From JBBIOI01 sp037443425 (GTDB lineage Bacteria; Desulfobacterota; BSN033; UBA1163): a DNA stretch of 31,094 bases. Of the stretch, positions 24,275-31,094 are shown piece after piece. The notes below the pieces were generated by a model. The model was not told where the DNA came from. It made no database searches and saw only the letters and a list, made by a program, of their open reading frames with translations. How positions within the stretch are numbered: position 1 is the stretch's first letter; every line of letters starts with the position of its first letter. Both the position numbers and the translations under genes were made by a program. The stretch is taken from contig JBBIOI010000031.1 of NCBI GenBank assembly GCA_037443425.1, positions 1 through 31,094 on the forward strand, written 5' to 3'.

Positions 24275-24988
24275 GATAAGTAAATCTACCTTACTCCATA
24301 TCCCATGAATAATTCTAATTTCACGTTCGTCCATTACTGATCTTCCAAAAATTCTTCTTAAAACCCTCATCATCCTCTTTGGATTTTTCGGTTCTAAAAA
24401 TCCAATATTTAAAAGTGTCCTCTCCATGTGCTCAAACATCCCTTCTAATTGTTCAGATAGTGCAAGTTTTTTAGGTTTTTTTGTTATATTTGATTTTGAT
24501 TTAAAAAGTTCATAGCAAAAAATCATTACTGCCTGCGAAAGGTTAATAGAAGGAAAGGCCTCAGAAGTTGGTATCTTTGAATAGAGATGGCACAAGGAGA
24601 GCTCTTTATTGGTTAATCCCTCTCTTTCTGAACCAAATACGAGACCAACTAAATTATTTTTAGAAATTGGAATTAATCGTTTTACTAAATCATCTGGTGT
24701 AATAAGGGGATATCTTTCCTTCCCCTCCCTCGCAGTTGTACCCACAACCAATCCCATATCTGAAATTGCCTCTTTTAAAGTCAAGAATTCTTCAGCCCTT
24801 TCTAAGATTTCGTAGGCTCCAGAGGCTAATTTGTATGCATTTATATGTAAAGGTGAGCAGCCATTAACAATTATTAACCTACTCAAACCCATATTCTTCA
24901 TTGCCCTTGCTACTGAGCCAATATTTTCTGGAAACTTTGGCCTTACTAAAATTATATGTATGGAGTCAAGATTAATCTTTTCGATCAT
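24257..24988 (-). CDS. TrmJ-like tRNA/rRNA 2'-O-methyltransferase (SpoU family)
   Basis: A 243-residue SPOUT-fold SAM-dependent 2'-O-ribose methyltransferase, closest in layout to TrmJ (tRNA position 32). The family motifs are visible: HIILVRPKFPENIGSVARAM (motif 1), LVGLVFGSEREGLTNKEL (motif 2, knotted SAM site) and FPSINLSQAVMIFCYELF (motif 3). The extra C-terminal helical part (about residues 170-243) fits TrmJ rather than the shorter TrmL. The gene reads towards slipin and ends inside the shared terminator. A TATAAT hexamer lies just before the ATG (24996-25001, minus strand), but the matching -35 is poor. Confidence 0.88.
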   Translation of the reverse strand: MIEKINLDSIHIILVRPKFPENIGSVARAMKNMGLSRLIIVNGCSPLHINAYKLASGAYEILERAEEFLTLKEAISDMGLVVGTTAREGKERYPLITPDDLVKRLIPISKNNLVGLVFGSEREGLTNKELSLCHLYSKIPTSEAFPSINLSQAVMIFCYELFKSKSNITKKPKKLALSEQLEGMFEHMERTLLNIGFLEPKNPKRMMRVLRRIFGRSVMDEREIRIIHGIWSKVDLLIKQKRS

Positions 24989-25017
24989 AGTTAATATTAT
25001 AGCCTTAAAATTTTTCC

Positions 25018-25046
25018 TTGACTATTAATATATTTTATCTTAATTT
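25018..25046 (+). promoter_or_regulatory. Promoter of the nucleotide-sugar gene pair
   Basis: TTGACT (25018-25023), 17-base spacer, TAATTT (25041-25046). The start codon at 25078 follows an AAAGGAAGAG ribosome site. It overlaps the region upstream of trmJ, which runs the other way. Confidence 0.55.
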
Positions 25047-25077
25047 ATCTTTCAAATTTCGATAAAAGGAAGAGTAT

Positions 25078-26214
25078 ATGAAAGTTCCCTTTTTTGAATT
25101 AAACACACAGTTTCAAATGCTTGAAGAAGAAATTAAACAGGCATTGTCTGATGTATTTAAAACACAACAATTCATATTGGGTCCTAAAGTAGAAGAGTTT
25201 GAAAGTGTTATTGCAAAATATTGCCAAACTAATTTTGCAATAGGTGTTGCATCAGGATCAGATGCGATTTTACTTGCATTAATAGCCCTGGGAATTGGGT
25301 ATGGAGAAGAGGTGATTATCCCAAGTTTTACATTTTTTGCTACTGCTGGTTCTGTTTCACGAACAGGAGCAAAACCAGTATTTGTAGATATAGACCCAGA
25401 TACATATAATATAGATCCAGCAAAGATTGAGGAAAAGATAAACTCAAAGACAAAGGCTATCATACCTGTCCATCTTTTCGGACAGTGCGCTGATATGAAT
25501 CCAATTCTTGATATTGCAAAAAAGAAAAATATATATGTAATTGAAGATGCGGCCCAGGCCATTGGGGCATTATATAAACCTTACTCTAATTGTGAGGCCA
25601 AAAAGGCTGGTCAAATGGGTGACTTGGGTTGTTTTTCTTTTTATCCTACAAAGAACCTGGGTGGTTTTGGAGACGGAGGAATGGTTGTTACAAACAATCC
25701 TAATTTGGCCGAAAAGATTAAGATATTGAGAGTTCATGGAAGTAAGACTAAATATTTTCATAAATTTATAGGTGTAAATAGCAGGCTCGATGCAATTCAG
25801 GCTGCGATACTTCTTGTAAAGTTTAAATATCTTGAAAAATGGATTGAAGAGAGGCAAAAGAGGGCAAACTTTTATAACCTTTTATTCAATGAAAATCCTT
25901 CAATCTTAGAGCTTATCAAGCTTCCCAAAATTCAATATAATAACAGGCATATATTTAATCAGTATGTGATTCGTGTCCCTCAAAGAGATATGTTAAGAGA
26001 ATTTTTATTAAAAGAAGGTATAGGAACAGATATATACTATCCTCTTCCTTTACATTTACAAGAATGTTATTCTTTCTTAAAATATAAAGAAGGAGATTTA
26101 CCCAATTCTGAAAAGGCTTCTCGAGAGACATTAGCTTTGCCTGTTTATCCAGAGTTGACAGAAAATCAACAGAGGTTTGTAGTTGATAGGATAAAAAAAT
26201 TTTATAAAATATAA
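25078..26214 (+). CDS. DegT/DnrJ/EryC1/StrS sugar aminotransferase
   Basis: A 378-residue PLP-dependent nucleotide-sugar aminotransferase, normal for the family. The internal-aldimine lysine is K192 in SFYPTKNLGGFGDGG, with the PLP-pyridine aspartate at D157 in IEDAAQAIGA and the phosphate-binding GVASGSDAILLA earlier. C-terminal TDIYYPLPLHLQECY matches family members acting on UDP-3-keto sugars or dTDP-keto sugars. It precedes a UDP-sugar dehydrogenase gene by 17 bases, which recalls the WbpA...WbpE route to diacetamido-uronic acids. The intermediate oxidoreductase and N-acetyltransferase genes are not in the window, so the route is incomplete here. Confidence 0.9.
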   Translation: MKVPFFELNTQFQMLEEEIKQALSDVFKTQQFILGPKVEEFESVIAKYCQTNFAIGVASGSDAILLALIALGIGYGEEVIIPSFTFFATAGSVSRTGAKPVFVDIDPDTYNIDPAKIEEKINSKTKAIIPVHLFGQCADMNPILDIAKKKNIYVIEDAAQAIGALYKPYSNCEAKKAGQMGDLGCFSFYPTKNLGGFGDGGMVVTNNPNLAEKIKILRVHGSKTKYFHKFIGVNSRLDAIQAAILLVKFKYLEKWIEERQKRANFYNLLFNENPSILELIKLPKIQYNNRHIFNQYVIRVPQRDMLREFLLKEGIGTDIYYPLPLHLQECYSFLKYKEGDLPNSEKASRETLALPVYPELTENQQRFVVDRIKKFYKI

Positions 26215-26231
26215 TTTTATCAGTTCTTATA

Positions 26232-27548
26232 ATGTCAAAAAAAATCATCGAAAGAATTATTAAAAAGGATATACTTGTTGGAATTATTGGCCTTGGTTAT
26301 GTTGGCCTGCCTTTGGTTTTAAGATTCTGTGAAGAAGGCTTCAATGTTTTAGGGTTTGATATTGATGAAAAGAAGGTTGAAATTCTAAAGAAGGGAAATA
26401 GTTATTTAAGATCAATCCCTAAAGATTTTATAAGAAGATTTATAAAAAATGGCAATTTAGATGTTACTAACGATTTTAATCAATTAAGAAGACCAGACTG
26501 TATATTAATATGTGTTCCCACTCCGCTTACTGAAAAGAAGGAACCCGATCTTCAATACATAGAAAACACTACCGAGTTAATTAAATCGAATCTAAGGAAA
26601 GGACAGATAGTAGTCCTTGAGAGTACTACTTATCCAGGTACTACTGAGGAGCTTATTTTGCCCAAACTCGCGTCAACTGGCCTAAGAGTTGGAAGGGATT
26701 TTTTCTTAGGTTATTCTCCTGAGAGAGAAGACCCTGGAAACAAAAAATATACCACTAAGGATATCCCTAAAATTGTTTCTGGAATAACACCCTTCTGCAA
26801 GGAAGTTATATCTTTGCTTTATAAACAGATCATCAAAGAAGTTGTTGTTGTCTCCTCAACAAAGGTCGCAGAGCTAACAAAACTTCTTGAAAATATTTAT
26901 CGCAGTGTAAATATTGCTTTAGTCAATGAATTAAAGATGTTAGCGGATCGGATGGGAATAGATATATGGGAGGTAATCGAGGCTGCAAGTACAAAGCCAT
27001 TTGGGTTTACTCCATTTTATCCTGGCCCTGGAATGGGTGGTCATTGTATTCCTATTGACCCTTATTATCTTTCATGGAAGGCTCAGGAATATGATTTTAC
27101 AACAAGATTCATATTTCTTGCGGGTGAAATTAATGTCCATGTCCCATATTTTGTGGTTAGTAAAATCCAAGATGCATTAAATAGAGTCGGAAAGAGTGTA
27201 AAAGGATCTAAAATCCTTATCCTTGGTGTTGCCTATAAAAAGGATGTAGACGATGCACGTGAATCCCCTGCCCTTGTTATCATGGATCTTTTAAAGAAAA
27301 AGGGGGCAACCATATTATATCATGACCCTTTTATACCCAAACTTCCTCCCTTCAGAAAGTATTATTTTAAGTTGAAATCAATACCACTTTCAGAGAAGCT
27401 ACTCCAAAGCATTGACGCAGCTGTTGTAGTAACTGATCATAGCCAGATAGATTATGAATGGATAGTAAAGCATGTTCCACTTCTCATAGACACCCGAAAC
27501 GTGACAAAAAACATGAACCAATGGCAATCAAAGATTATTAAGGCCTAA
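26232..27548 (+). CDS. UDP-N-acetylhexosamine 6-dehydrogenase, WbpA/WecC-like
   Basis: A 438-residue nucleotide-sugar dehydrogenase that oxidises C6 of a UDP-HexNAc to the uronic acid with two NAD+. The NAD-binding start is GIIGLGYVGLPL (17-28), CVPTPLTEKKEPDLQYI matches the WbpA (UDP-GlcNAc) subgroup, and the catalytic cysteine is C272 in GPGMGGHCIPIDPYYLSWKA. The third domain carries GVAYKKDVDDARESPALVIM. The substrate (GlcNAc versus ManNAc) cannot be fixed by eye; the WbpA-type spacing slightly favours UDP-GlcNAc. It is co-directional with the aminotransferase 17 bases before, and their shared promoter is at 25018-25046. Product is expected to feed surface polysaccharide. Confidence 0.9.
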   Translation: MSKKIIERIIKKDILVGIIGLGYVGLPLVLRFCEEGFNVLGFDIDEKKVEILKKGNSYLRSIPKDFIRRFIKNGNLDVTNDFNQLRRPDCILICVPTPLTEKKEPDLQYIENTTELIKSNLRKGQIVVLESTTYPGTTEELILPKLASTGLRVGRDFFLGYSPEREDPGNKKYTTKDIPKIVSGITPFCKEVISLLYKQIIKEVVVVSSTKVAELTKLLENIYRSVNIALVNELKMLADRMGIDIWEVIEAASTKPFGFTPFYPGPGMGGHCIPIDPYYLSWKAQEYDFTTRFIFLAGEINVHVPYFVVSKIQDALNRVGKSVKGSKILILGVAYKKDVDDARESPALVIMDLLKKKGATILYHDPFIPKLPPFRKYYFKLKSIPLSEKLLQSIDAAVVVTDHSQIDYEWIVKHVPLLIDTRNVTKNMNQWQSKIIKA

Positions 27549-27562
27549 TGGTTTAGCATTTA

Positions 27563-27775
27563 ATGCCAGAGACAAAGATAAAAGTTACGATAGATTATAA
27601 AAGATGCAATCCGAGAAGATGTAGCCATGGGATTTGTAAAGCTGTCTTGGCATGCCCGAATAGACTTTTAAAGCAGCTGGAACCCAATGATTATCCCTTC
27701 ATCATCCATGGTTTTTGTAATGAATGTGGTAAATGTGTCGAATCATGTCCACTTGGAGTAATTAGCATGCTTTGA
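27563..27775 (+). CDS. Tiny two-cluster ferredoxin-like protein with atypical first motif
   Basis: A 70-residue protein with two four-cysteine motifs. The second is standard, C52-x2-C55-x2-C58-x3-C62. The first is stretched, C15-x4-C20-x4-C25-x5-C31-Pro (DYKRCNPRRCSHGICKAVLA), reminiscent of the iron-sulfur domain of ABCE1/RLI rather than a bacterial ferredoxin. It could hold one or two [4Fe-4S] clusters. No ATPase follows; the gene stands alone 14 bases after the dehydrogenase, without a clear ribosome site. Its partner is unknown, and link to polysaccharide synthesis is doubtful. Confidence 0.75.
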   Translation: MPETKIKVTIDYKRCNPRRCSHGICKAVLACPNRLLKQLEPNDYPFIIHGFCNECGKCVESCPLGVISML

Positions 27776-27858
27776 TAACTCGTTGAAATAATTCTTCTAA
27801 CAACTCTATCACAAAATATAATATTATATGGCCCCTAACGCAAATCGTCTAAAATTTT

Positions 27859-29157
27859 TTATATTAAACTTGGAAGAAAAGTAGCAAGTTTTGGAAATGC
27901 CATTAAAAGAAATATAAGCAGGAAAAGGCCAACAAGAAACGGATATATTCCTTTAAATATTTCATGTAATGGGACATCAGGAGCAATTCCCTTTATTACA
28001 AAAACATTTACACCCACTGGTGGTGTAATCACACCCATTTCAGCAATAATTACGATTATTACTCCAAACCATATTGGATCGAACCCAAACTTTTTAACGA
28101 TAGGAAAAAAGATTGGTAGAGAGACTACAATCATAGCCATAGAATCCATGAAGAAGCCTCCTATAAAATAGATAATGACTATTAAGCCAATAATTGCTAA
28201 AGGAGGTATAGGGAGGCTTCCAACCCAATCAGCAAGTATAAAAGGGATATTAGAAATTGCCATAAAATGCCCGAAAACAGTTGCGCCAGCAATTATGAAT
28301 AGCACCATACAGGAGGTTCTTAATCCATCACGTGCAGCTTCAAATGTTATTCTAAAATTAAATCCTCCTCGGAAAAGTCCTATGATCAATGCTCCAAATG
28401 CCCCTATGCCACCTGCTTGGGTAGGACTGAACCATCCAAGAAATAATCCTCCTATAGCAAGACCAAAAAGGATAATAGCTTCAATAACACCGGATAATGC
28501 TGAGAATTTTTTCTTCCAGCTTTTAGGTGGACCTGGGGGGCCAAGGTCTGGATTCCTTGCACATAGGATGACTACTGTCATCAAGAAAAAAATTGTTAGG
28601 AGTATACCGGGAAGGATTCCGGCCATAAAAAGTTTTCCTATAGATTCCTCTGTAAGGATCCCGTATACTATGAATACGGTGCTTGGAGGAATGAGGATGC
28701 CAAGAGTTCCGGCAGCTGCAACAGTTCCAGTTGCAAAGGATTGATTATAATTATATTTTTTCATCTCAGGAAGCGCGATTTTACCCATTGTTGCTGCAGT
28801 AGCAGCTGTAGAACCGCATATAGCAGCAAAGCCCGAACAAGCAAGAACAGTAGCAAGAGTAAGTCCGCCTCTTAAATGGCCTAACCAAGCATAGGCTGCA
28901 GAATAAAGGCGCTGGCTAATCCCGGATGAATAGGCAAAAGATCCCATAAGTATAAATGTGGGTATAACAGATAATGGATATGATGAGAAGGTGTCAAATA
29001 TATCCTGTGCGAGCAAACTCAAAGCTGATTCAATACCATTTAGGTACGCAAAGCCGATCAAACCAACACTCATCATGGAAAAGGCAACTGGGACTTTTAA
29101 TAGGAATAAAGCTACGAGAATTCCTATGCCGACAATACCAGCAGTTTCAGGTGTCAT
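27859..29157 (-). CDS. dctM: TRAP transporter large permease (DctM)
   Basis: A 432-residue, 12- to 14-helix membrane protein, the large permease of a tripartite ATP-independent periplasmic transporter driven by an ion gradient. Typical segments are GILVALFLLKVPVAFSMMSV, GSFAYSSGISQRLYSAAYAW (first hairpin), and ITPPVGVNVFVIKGIAPDVP (second hairpin). Length is normal. The start overlaps the end of dctQ by 11 bases, so the two are translationally coupled. The transported acid is set by the binding protein. Confidence 0.94.
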   Translation of the reverse strand: MTPETAGIVGIGILVALFLLKVPVAFSMMSVGLIGFAYLNGIESALSLLAQDIFDTFSSYPLSVIPTFILMGSFAYSSGISQRLYSAAYAWLGHLRGGLTLATVLACSGFAAICGSTAATAATMGKIALPEMKKYNYNQSFATGTVAAAGTLGILIPPSTVFIVYGILTEESIGKLFMAGILPGILLTIFFLMTVVILCARNPDLGPPGPPKSWKKKFSALSGVIEAIILFGLAIGGLFLGWFSPTQAGGIGAFGALIIGLFRGGFNFRITFEAARDGLRTSCMVLFIIAGATVFGHFMAISNIPFILADWVGSLPIPPLAIIGLIVIIYFIGGFFMDSMAMIVVSLPIFFPIVKKFGFDPIWFGVIIVIIAEMGVITPPVGVNVFVIKGIAPDVPLHEIFKGIYPFLVGLFLLIFLLMAFPKLATFLPSLI

Positions 29158-29650
29158 TTTTGAAAAACCTTCTTATAGAATTAACGATCATTGATATATA
29201 GACTAAACAGACCGGTACGCATCCTATGGCTACGGAATATGCAAAAGGATACAAAGGAATTCGTGCAGTTGGTGTTACTTCTTGCCGAACCTGTAGGTGG
29301 TGGGCATATCTGGTCATCTGCCAAACCAAAATTATAAAGAGTGTTAAACAAAAAAATTTGACAAACAGATCTATAACTCCCTGAAGACGTTTCGGAAACA
29401 ACATAACAAGAAACTCAACTTCAACATGCCTTCCTACAATCAAGGTAATCGATGCAGCAAAGGAAATTGCTACCACCTGAGAAATCATAACTGTATCTAA
29501 AGCACCAAATATCGGACGAGAAAATACCTTAGCACCTATAACATCAAGTGTGGTAATGAAGACAAGAAATATCAATGAAGCAAGACCAATCAGCTCGAGA
29601 ATATTGCTTAATGTCTTATTCAGAATTTCAAATTTATTAATAGAAAGCAT
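29147..29650 (-). CDS. dctQ: TRAP transporter small permease (DctQ)
   Basis: A 167-residue membrane protein with four predicted helices, the small permease of the TRAP complex. Family features include a central charged loop, IVGRHVEVEFLVMLFPKRLQ, between helices two and three and a conserved Arg-rich end. It lies between dctP and dctM in the usual order. The ribosome site is weak; the 193-base gap before it, which holds a decayed palindromic repeat, may separate its expression level from that of dctP. Confidence 0.9.
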   Translation of the reverse strand: MLSINKFEILNKTLSNILELIGLASLIFLVFITTLDVIGAKVFSRPIFGALDTVMISQVVAISFAASITLIVGRHVEVEFLVMLFPKRLQGVIDLFVKFFCLTLFIILVWQMTRYAHHLQVRQEVTPTARIPLYPFAYSVAIGCVPVCLVYISMIVNSIRRFFKNDT

Positions 29651-29712
29651 ATAAAAATTATTTAAAATCTAAATTGAACGATTTCAAATTGCCATTATTA
29701 GGTGATGTCTAA

Positions 29713-29765
29713 GCAATCTCTTCCACATTGTCATTCCGAGCAAAGCGAGAAATCAATGAGATTGC
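29713..29765. repeat. REP-like palindromic repeat, decayed
   Basis: Eight-base perfect inverted arms (GCAATCTC at 29713 and GAGATTGC at 29758) enclose GTCATTCCGAGCAAAGCGAG, a motif seen in extragenic palindromes of many Gram-negative genomes. It lies between dctP and dctQ. An inverted GCCAC/GTGGC pair lies next to it. I did not find another copy in the window. Confidence 0.5.
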
Positions 29766-29843
29766 CACTCACCTTTTGTGGTGGCTCACAATCACTGATA
29801 TAAATAAAGGCTTTTAGTAAAAAACGCTCAATTAAGGTAAAAA

Positions 29844-30932
29844 TTATCTCATTTCCTCTGGACCGGTTACAGATTTAATTTTGTATTCGATCTGCTTTTT
29901 TGTCCAGTATTCAGTCCTTTCATTTAGGTATTTAATCCAACCCCGGACTTCAGATTCGCTAAACCCCTTAGATGCCATTCTTTTTAAATAGTCTTCTATA
30001 ACTGGTTGTACTGCTTTTCGCCATCTTTCTATTTCTTCTTTTGAAAGATCAATATATTCTCCACCCTTTTTTATAATCGCGTCTTTACCATCAAAATCAA
30101 TAGAATTCCACATCAAAGCAAATTTTATTCTGTATTCCCCACATAATCTATCAAAAACTGTTTTAATTTCTGGTGGGAATTTATTATAGGAGCTTTTGTT
30201 AATAACTACATAAAAGGGATATGATGGTCCAACAATCCATGTGTTGGTAATATACTTTGTAACTTCTGAAAGCCTCCAATTCTTGGAAGCCTCTGTAGCC
30301 ATAAATGCACCCTGAATTACACCTTTTGATAAAGCATCGTAAACCTCTGGAGCGGGTGTTGGAGCAGGTGTTCCACCAAGGGCTTTAATCACATCGCCTA
30401 TTACACCTGGTGCTCTTATTGTTAATCCTTTTAAATCCTCAAGTCTTCTCACTGGTTTATTTGTGTGTAAAACACTTGGAGGATTGGCATGCCACCACAT
30501 TACATGGACATTATCCATCTCTTTTGGTTTGAATTTCATGTAAAAATCTGTCATTACCATATTTGCAACCCAACCAGTTGGGTATCCAAGAGGTAATTCT
30601 GCAGCCTCCATGACAGGCATCCTTCCAGGTGTATATTCAATATGTGATAATCCAATATCTGCTATCCCCTTTTCTACTCCATCTATCATTGTTGTTGGTT
30701 TTAATAATGATCCACCTGCAAAGTACCTAACTTTAACTCTTCCAGCGGTTTGATTTTCAAATTCGATAGCAAATTCTTCAGCGAGCTTTGATTGCGTAGA
30801 GGGCGGTGGGAAAAAGTTTGCAAACTTTAATTCTATAACCTTTGCCTGACCATAACTTGAATTTAATGGGAGAAATGAAAATGTTACTAAAAAAACAATC
30901 CAAATAATCCATATACAATTCTTTTTACTCAT
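29844..30932 (-). CDS. dctP: TRAP transporter substrate-binding protein (DctP)
   Basis: A roughly 362-residue periplasmic binding protein of the TRAP DctP family. A Sec signal peptide (hydrophobic WIIWIVFLVTFSFLPL, cleavage expected near SYGQA) precedes IELKFANFFPPPSTQSKLAE. The ligand-pocket region shows RRLEDLKGLTIRAPGVIGDV, with the conserved arginine that binds carboxylates, and DALSKGVIQGAFMATEASKN. It should bind an organic acid, which fits the CoA and aldehyde chemistry encoded upstream in the window. I use ATG at 30932 because AAAGGGGG is 7 bases before it; two codons upstream another ATG overlaps that site. The next gene is dctQ, 193 bases on. Confidence 0.92.
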   Translation of the reverse strand: MSKKNCIWIIWIVFLVTFSFLPLNSSYGQAKVIELKFANFFPPPSTQSKLAEEFAIEFENQTAGRVKVRYFAGGSLLKPTTMIDGVEKGIADIGLSHIEYTPGRMPVMEAAELPLGYPTGWVANMVMTDFYMKFKPKEMDNVHVMWWHANPPSVLHTNKPVRRLEDLKGLTIRAPGVIGDVIKALGGTPAPTPAPEVYDALSKGVIQGAFMATEASKNWRLSEVTKYITNTWIVGPSYPFYVVINKSSYNKFPPEIKTVFDRLCGEYRIKFALMWNSIDFDGKDAIIKKGGEYIDLSKEEIERWRKAVQPVIEDYLKRMASKGFSESEVRGWIKYLNERTEYWTKKQIEYKIKSVTGPEEMR

Positions 30933-30966
30933 GATCATACCCCCTTTGATAGATTTTTTTACTGTA

Positions 30967-30996
30967 TTATTACCTTAATAATAATTTTATTGTCAA
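30967..30996 (-). promoter_or_regulatory. Promoter of the dctPQM operon
   Basis: Minus strand: TTGACA (30991-30996), 18-base spacer, TAATAA (30967-30972); GTAATA at 17 bases is an alternative. A repeat end begins 11 bases upstream of the -35 hexamer. Confidence 0.5.
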
Positions 30997-31007
30997 GTTA
31001 AATTTAC

Positions 31008-31094
31008 GAGATCTCTGGAAAAGCCCTGAAGCAGTTAACCCCACCTTGCCTCCCCTTAAGATAAGGGGAGGCAAGGTGGGGTTTTTATGATAAC
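31008..31094. repeat. Repeat element copy C, cut by the window end
   Basis: Begins GAGATCTCTGGAAAAG, sharing 13 of 16 positions with the copy A/B end (GAGACCTCTGAAAAAC) and placed at the same distance from a TTGACA. After 29 bases it enters a perfect 22-bp inverted repeat (31037-31058 and 31062-31083). The interior shares no long similarity with copies A or B. It continues beyond the window. Confidence 0.5.
31037..31086 (+). terminator. Perfect 22-bp hairpin followed by T run
   Basis: Arms 31037-31058 and 31062-31083 pair perfectly around a three-base loop (AGA), and TTTTT overlaps and follows the right arm on the plus strand. It could end plus-strand transcription, but no plus-strand gene precedes it closely (dctP is leftward), so it may instead be a structural part of element copy C or a repeated palindrome. 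Confidence 0.45.

Noticed and set aside
27776..27858. A terminator between the ferredoxin and dctM genes
   Set aside because: No convincing hairpin with a T run was found in these 83 bases.
28175..28744. A 189-codon open frame on the plus strand
   Set aside because: It lies wholly antisense to dctM, has unnatural composition (proline- and isoleucine-rich) and matches no family; it is a shadow of the real gene.
31037..31083. CRISPR repeat or phage att site
   Set aside because: A single palindrome with a three-base loop, without repeated spacing or a nearby integrase; a hairpin fits better.

Overview
The window is AT-rich bacterial DNA from what looks like an anaerobe with a Gram-negative envelope. 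A TolC-type outer-membrane protein and a periplasmic-type transglycosylase imply an outer membrane. A tungsten-type aldehyde oxidoreductase, a molybdopterin enzyme, several multi-cluster ferredoxins, an acyl-CoA dehydrogenase and a TRAP transporter fit an anaerobic, acid- or CoA-thioester-using metabolism. EndoQ, DUF763 and NfeD-slipin genes, which are frequent in archaea and thermophile-associated lineages, sit beside proteobacterial-type genes. A Desulfobacterota/Deltaproteobacteria-like lineage is my best inference; it is not proven from this sequence.

Layout. 1-1.6 kb (+): end of rpoD, a small RRM RNA-binding protein, rpsU and a SlyD-like isomerase. 1.6-2.8 kb (-): an MFS transporter. 3.0-11.1 kb: a metabolic island bounded by two near-identical inverted non-coding repeats. 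It holds ferredoxin/AOR/zinc-ribbon (-), acyl-CoA dehydrogenase and SDR (-), a divergent iron-sulfur/molybdopterin pair (+), and tRNA-Gly/tRNA-Cys (-). 11.2-13.8 kb (-): pgsA, lytic transglycosylase, TolC. 13.8-19.3 kb (-): a tight run of DUF488, DUF72, EndoQ, DUF763, radical SAM, EF-Tu-domain-2-like and thioesterase genes, which looks like an uncharacterised nucleic-acid maintenance operon behind one good promoter. 19.4-22 kb (-): APH-like and P-loop kinase genes and a HAL2-type nucleotidase. 22.1-24.2 kb (+): NfeD-slipin membrane pair. 24.3-25 kb (-): TrmJ-like methyltransferase. 25.1-27.8 kb (+): two nucleotide-sugar enzymes and a tiny atypical ferredoxin. 27.9-30.9 kb (-): dctPQM TRAP transporter.

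The most unusual signal is a small family of non-coding repeats. Three copies end in the same terminal motif (GAGAYYTCYGRAAAA-like, at 2872, 10945 and 31008). In all three the end lies exactly 11 bases from a perfect TTGACA -35 hexamer of a leftward promoter: MFS gene, tRNA-Gly/Cys and dctP. The 10945 copy has terminal inverted repeats and a 5-base direct repeat (GTTAA) at its borders, so it behaves like a MITE inserted at the pgsA stop codon, in an otherwise widely conserved pgsA-tRNA-Gly-tRNA-Cys neighbourhood. No CRISPR array, transposase gene or rRNA was seen.
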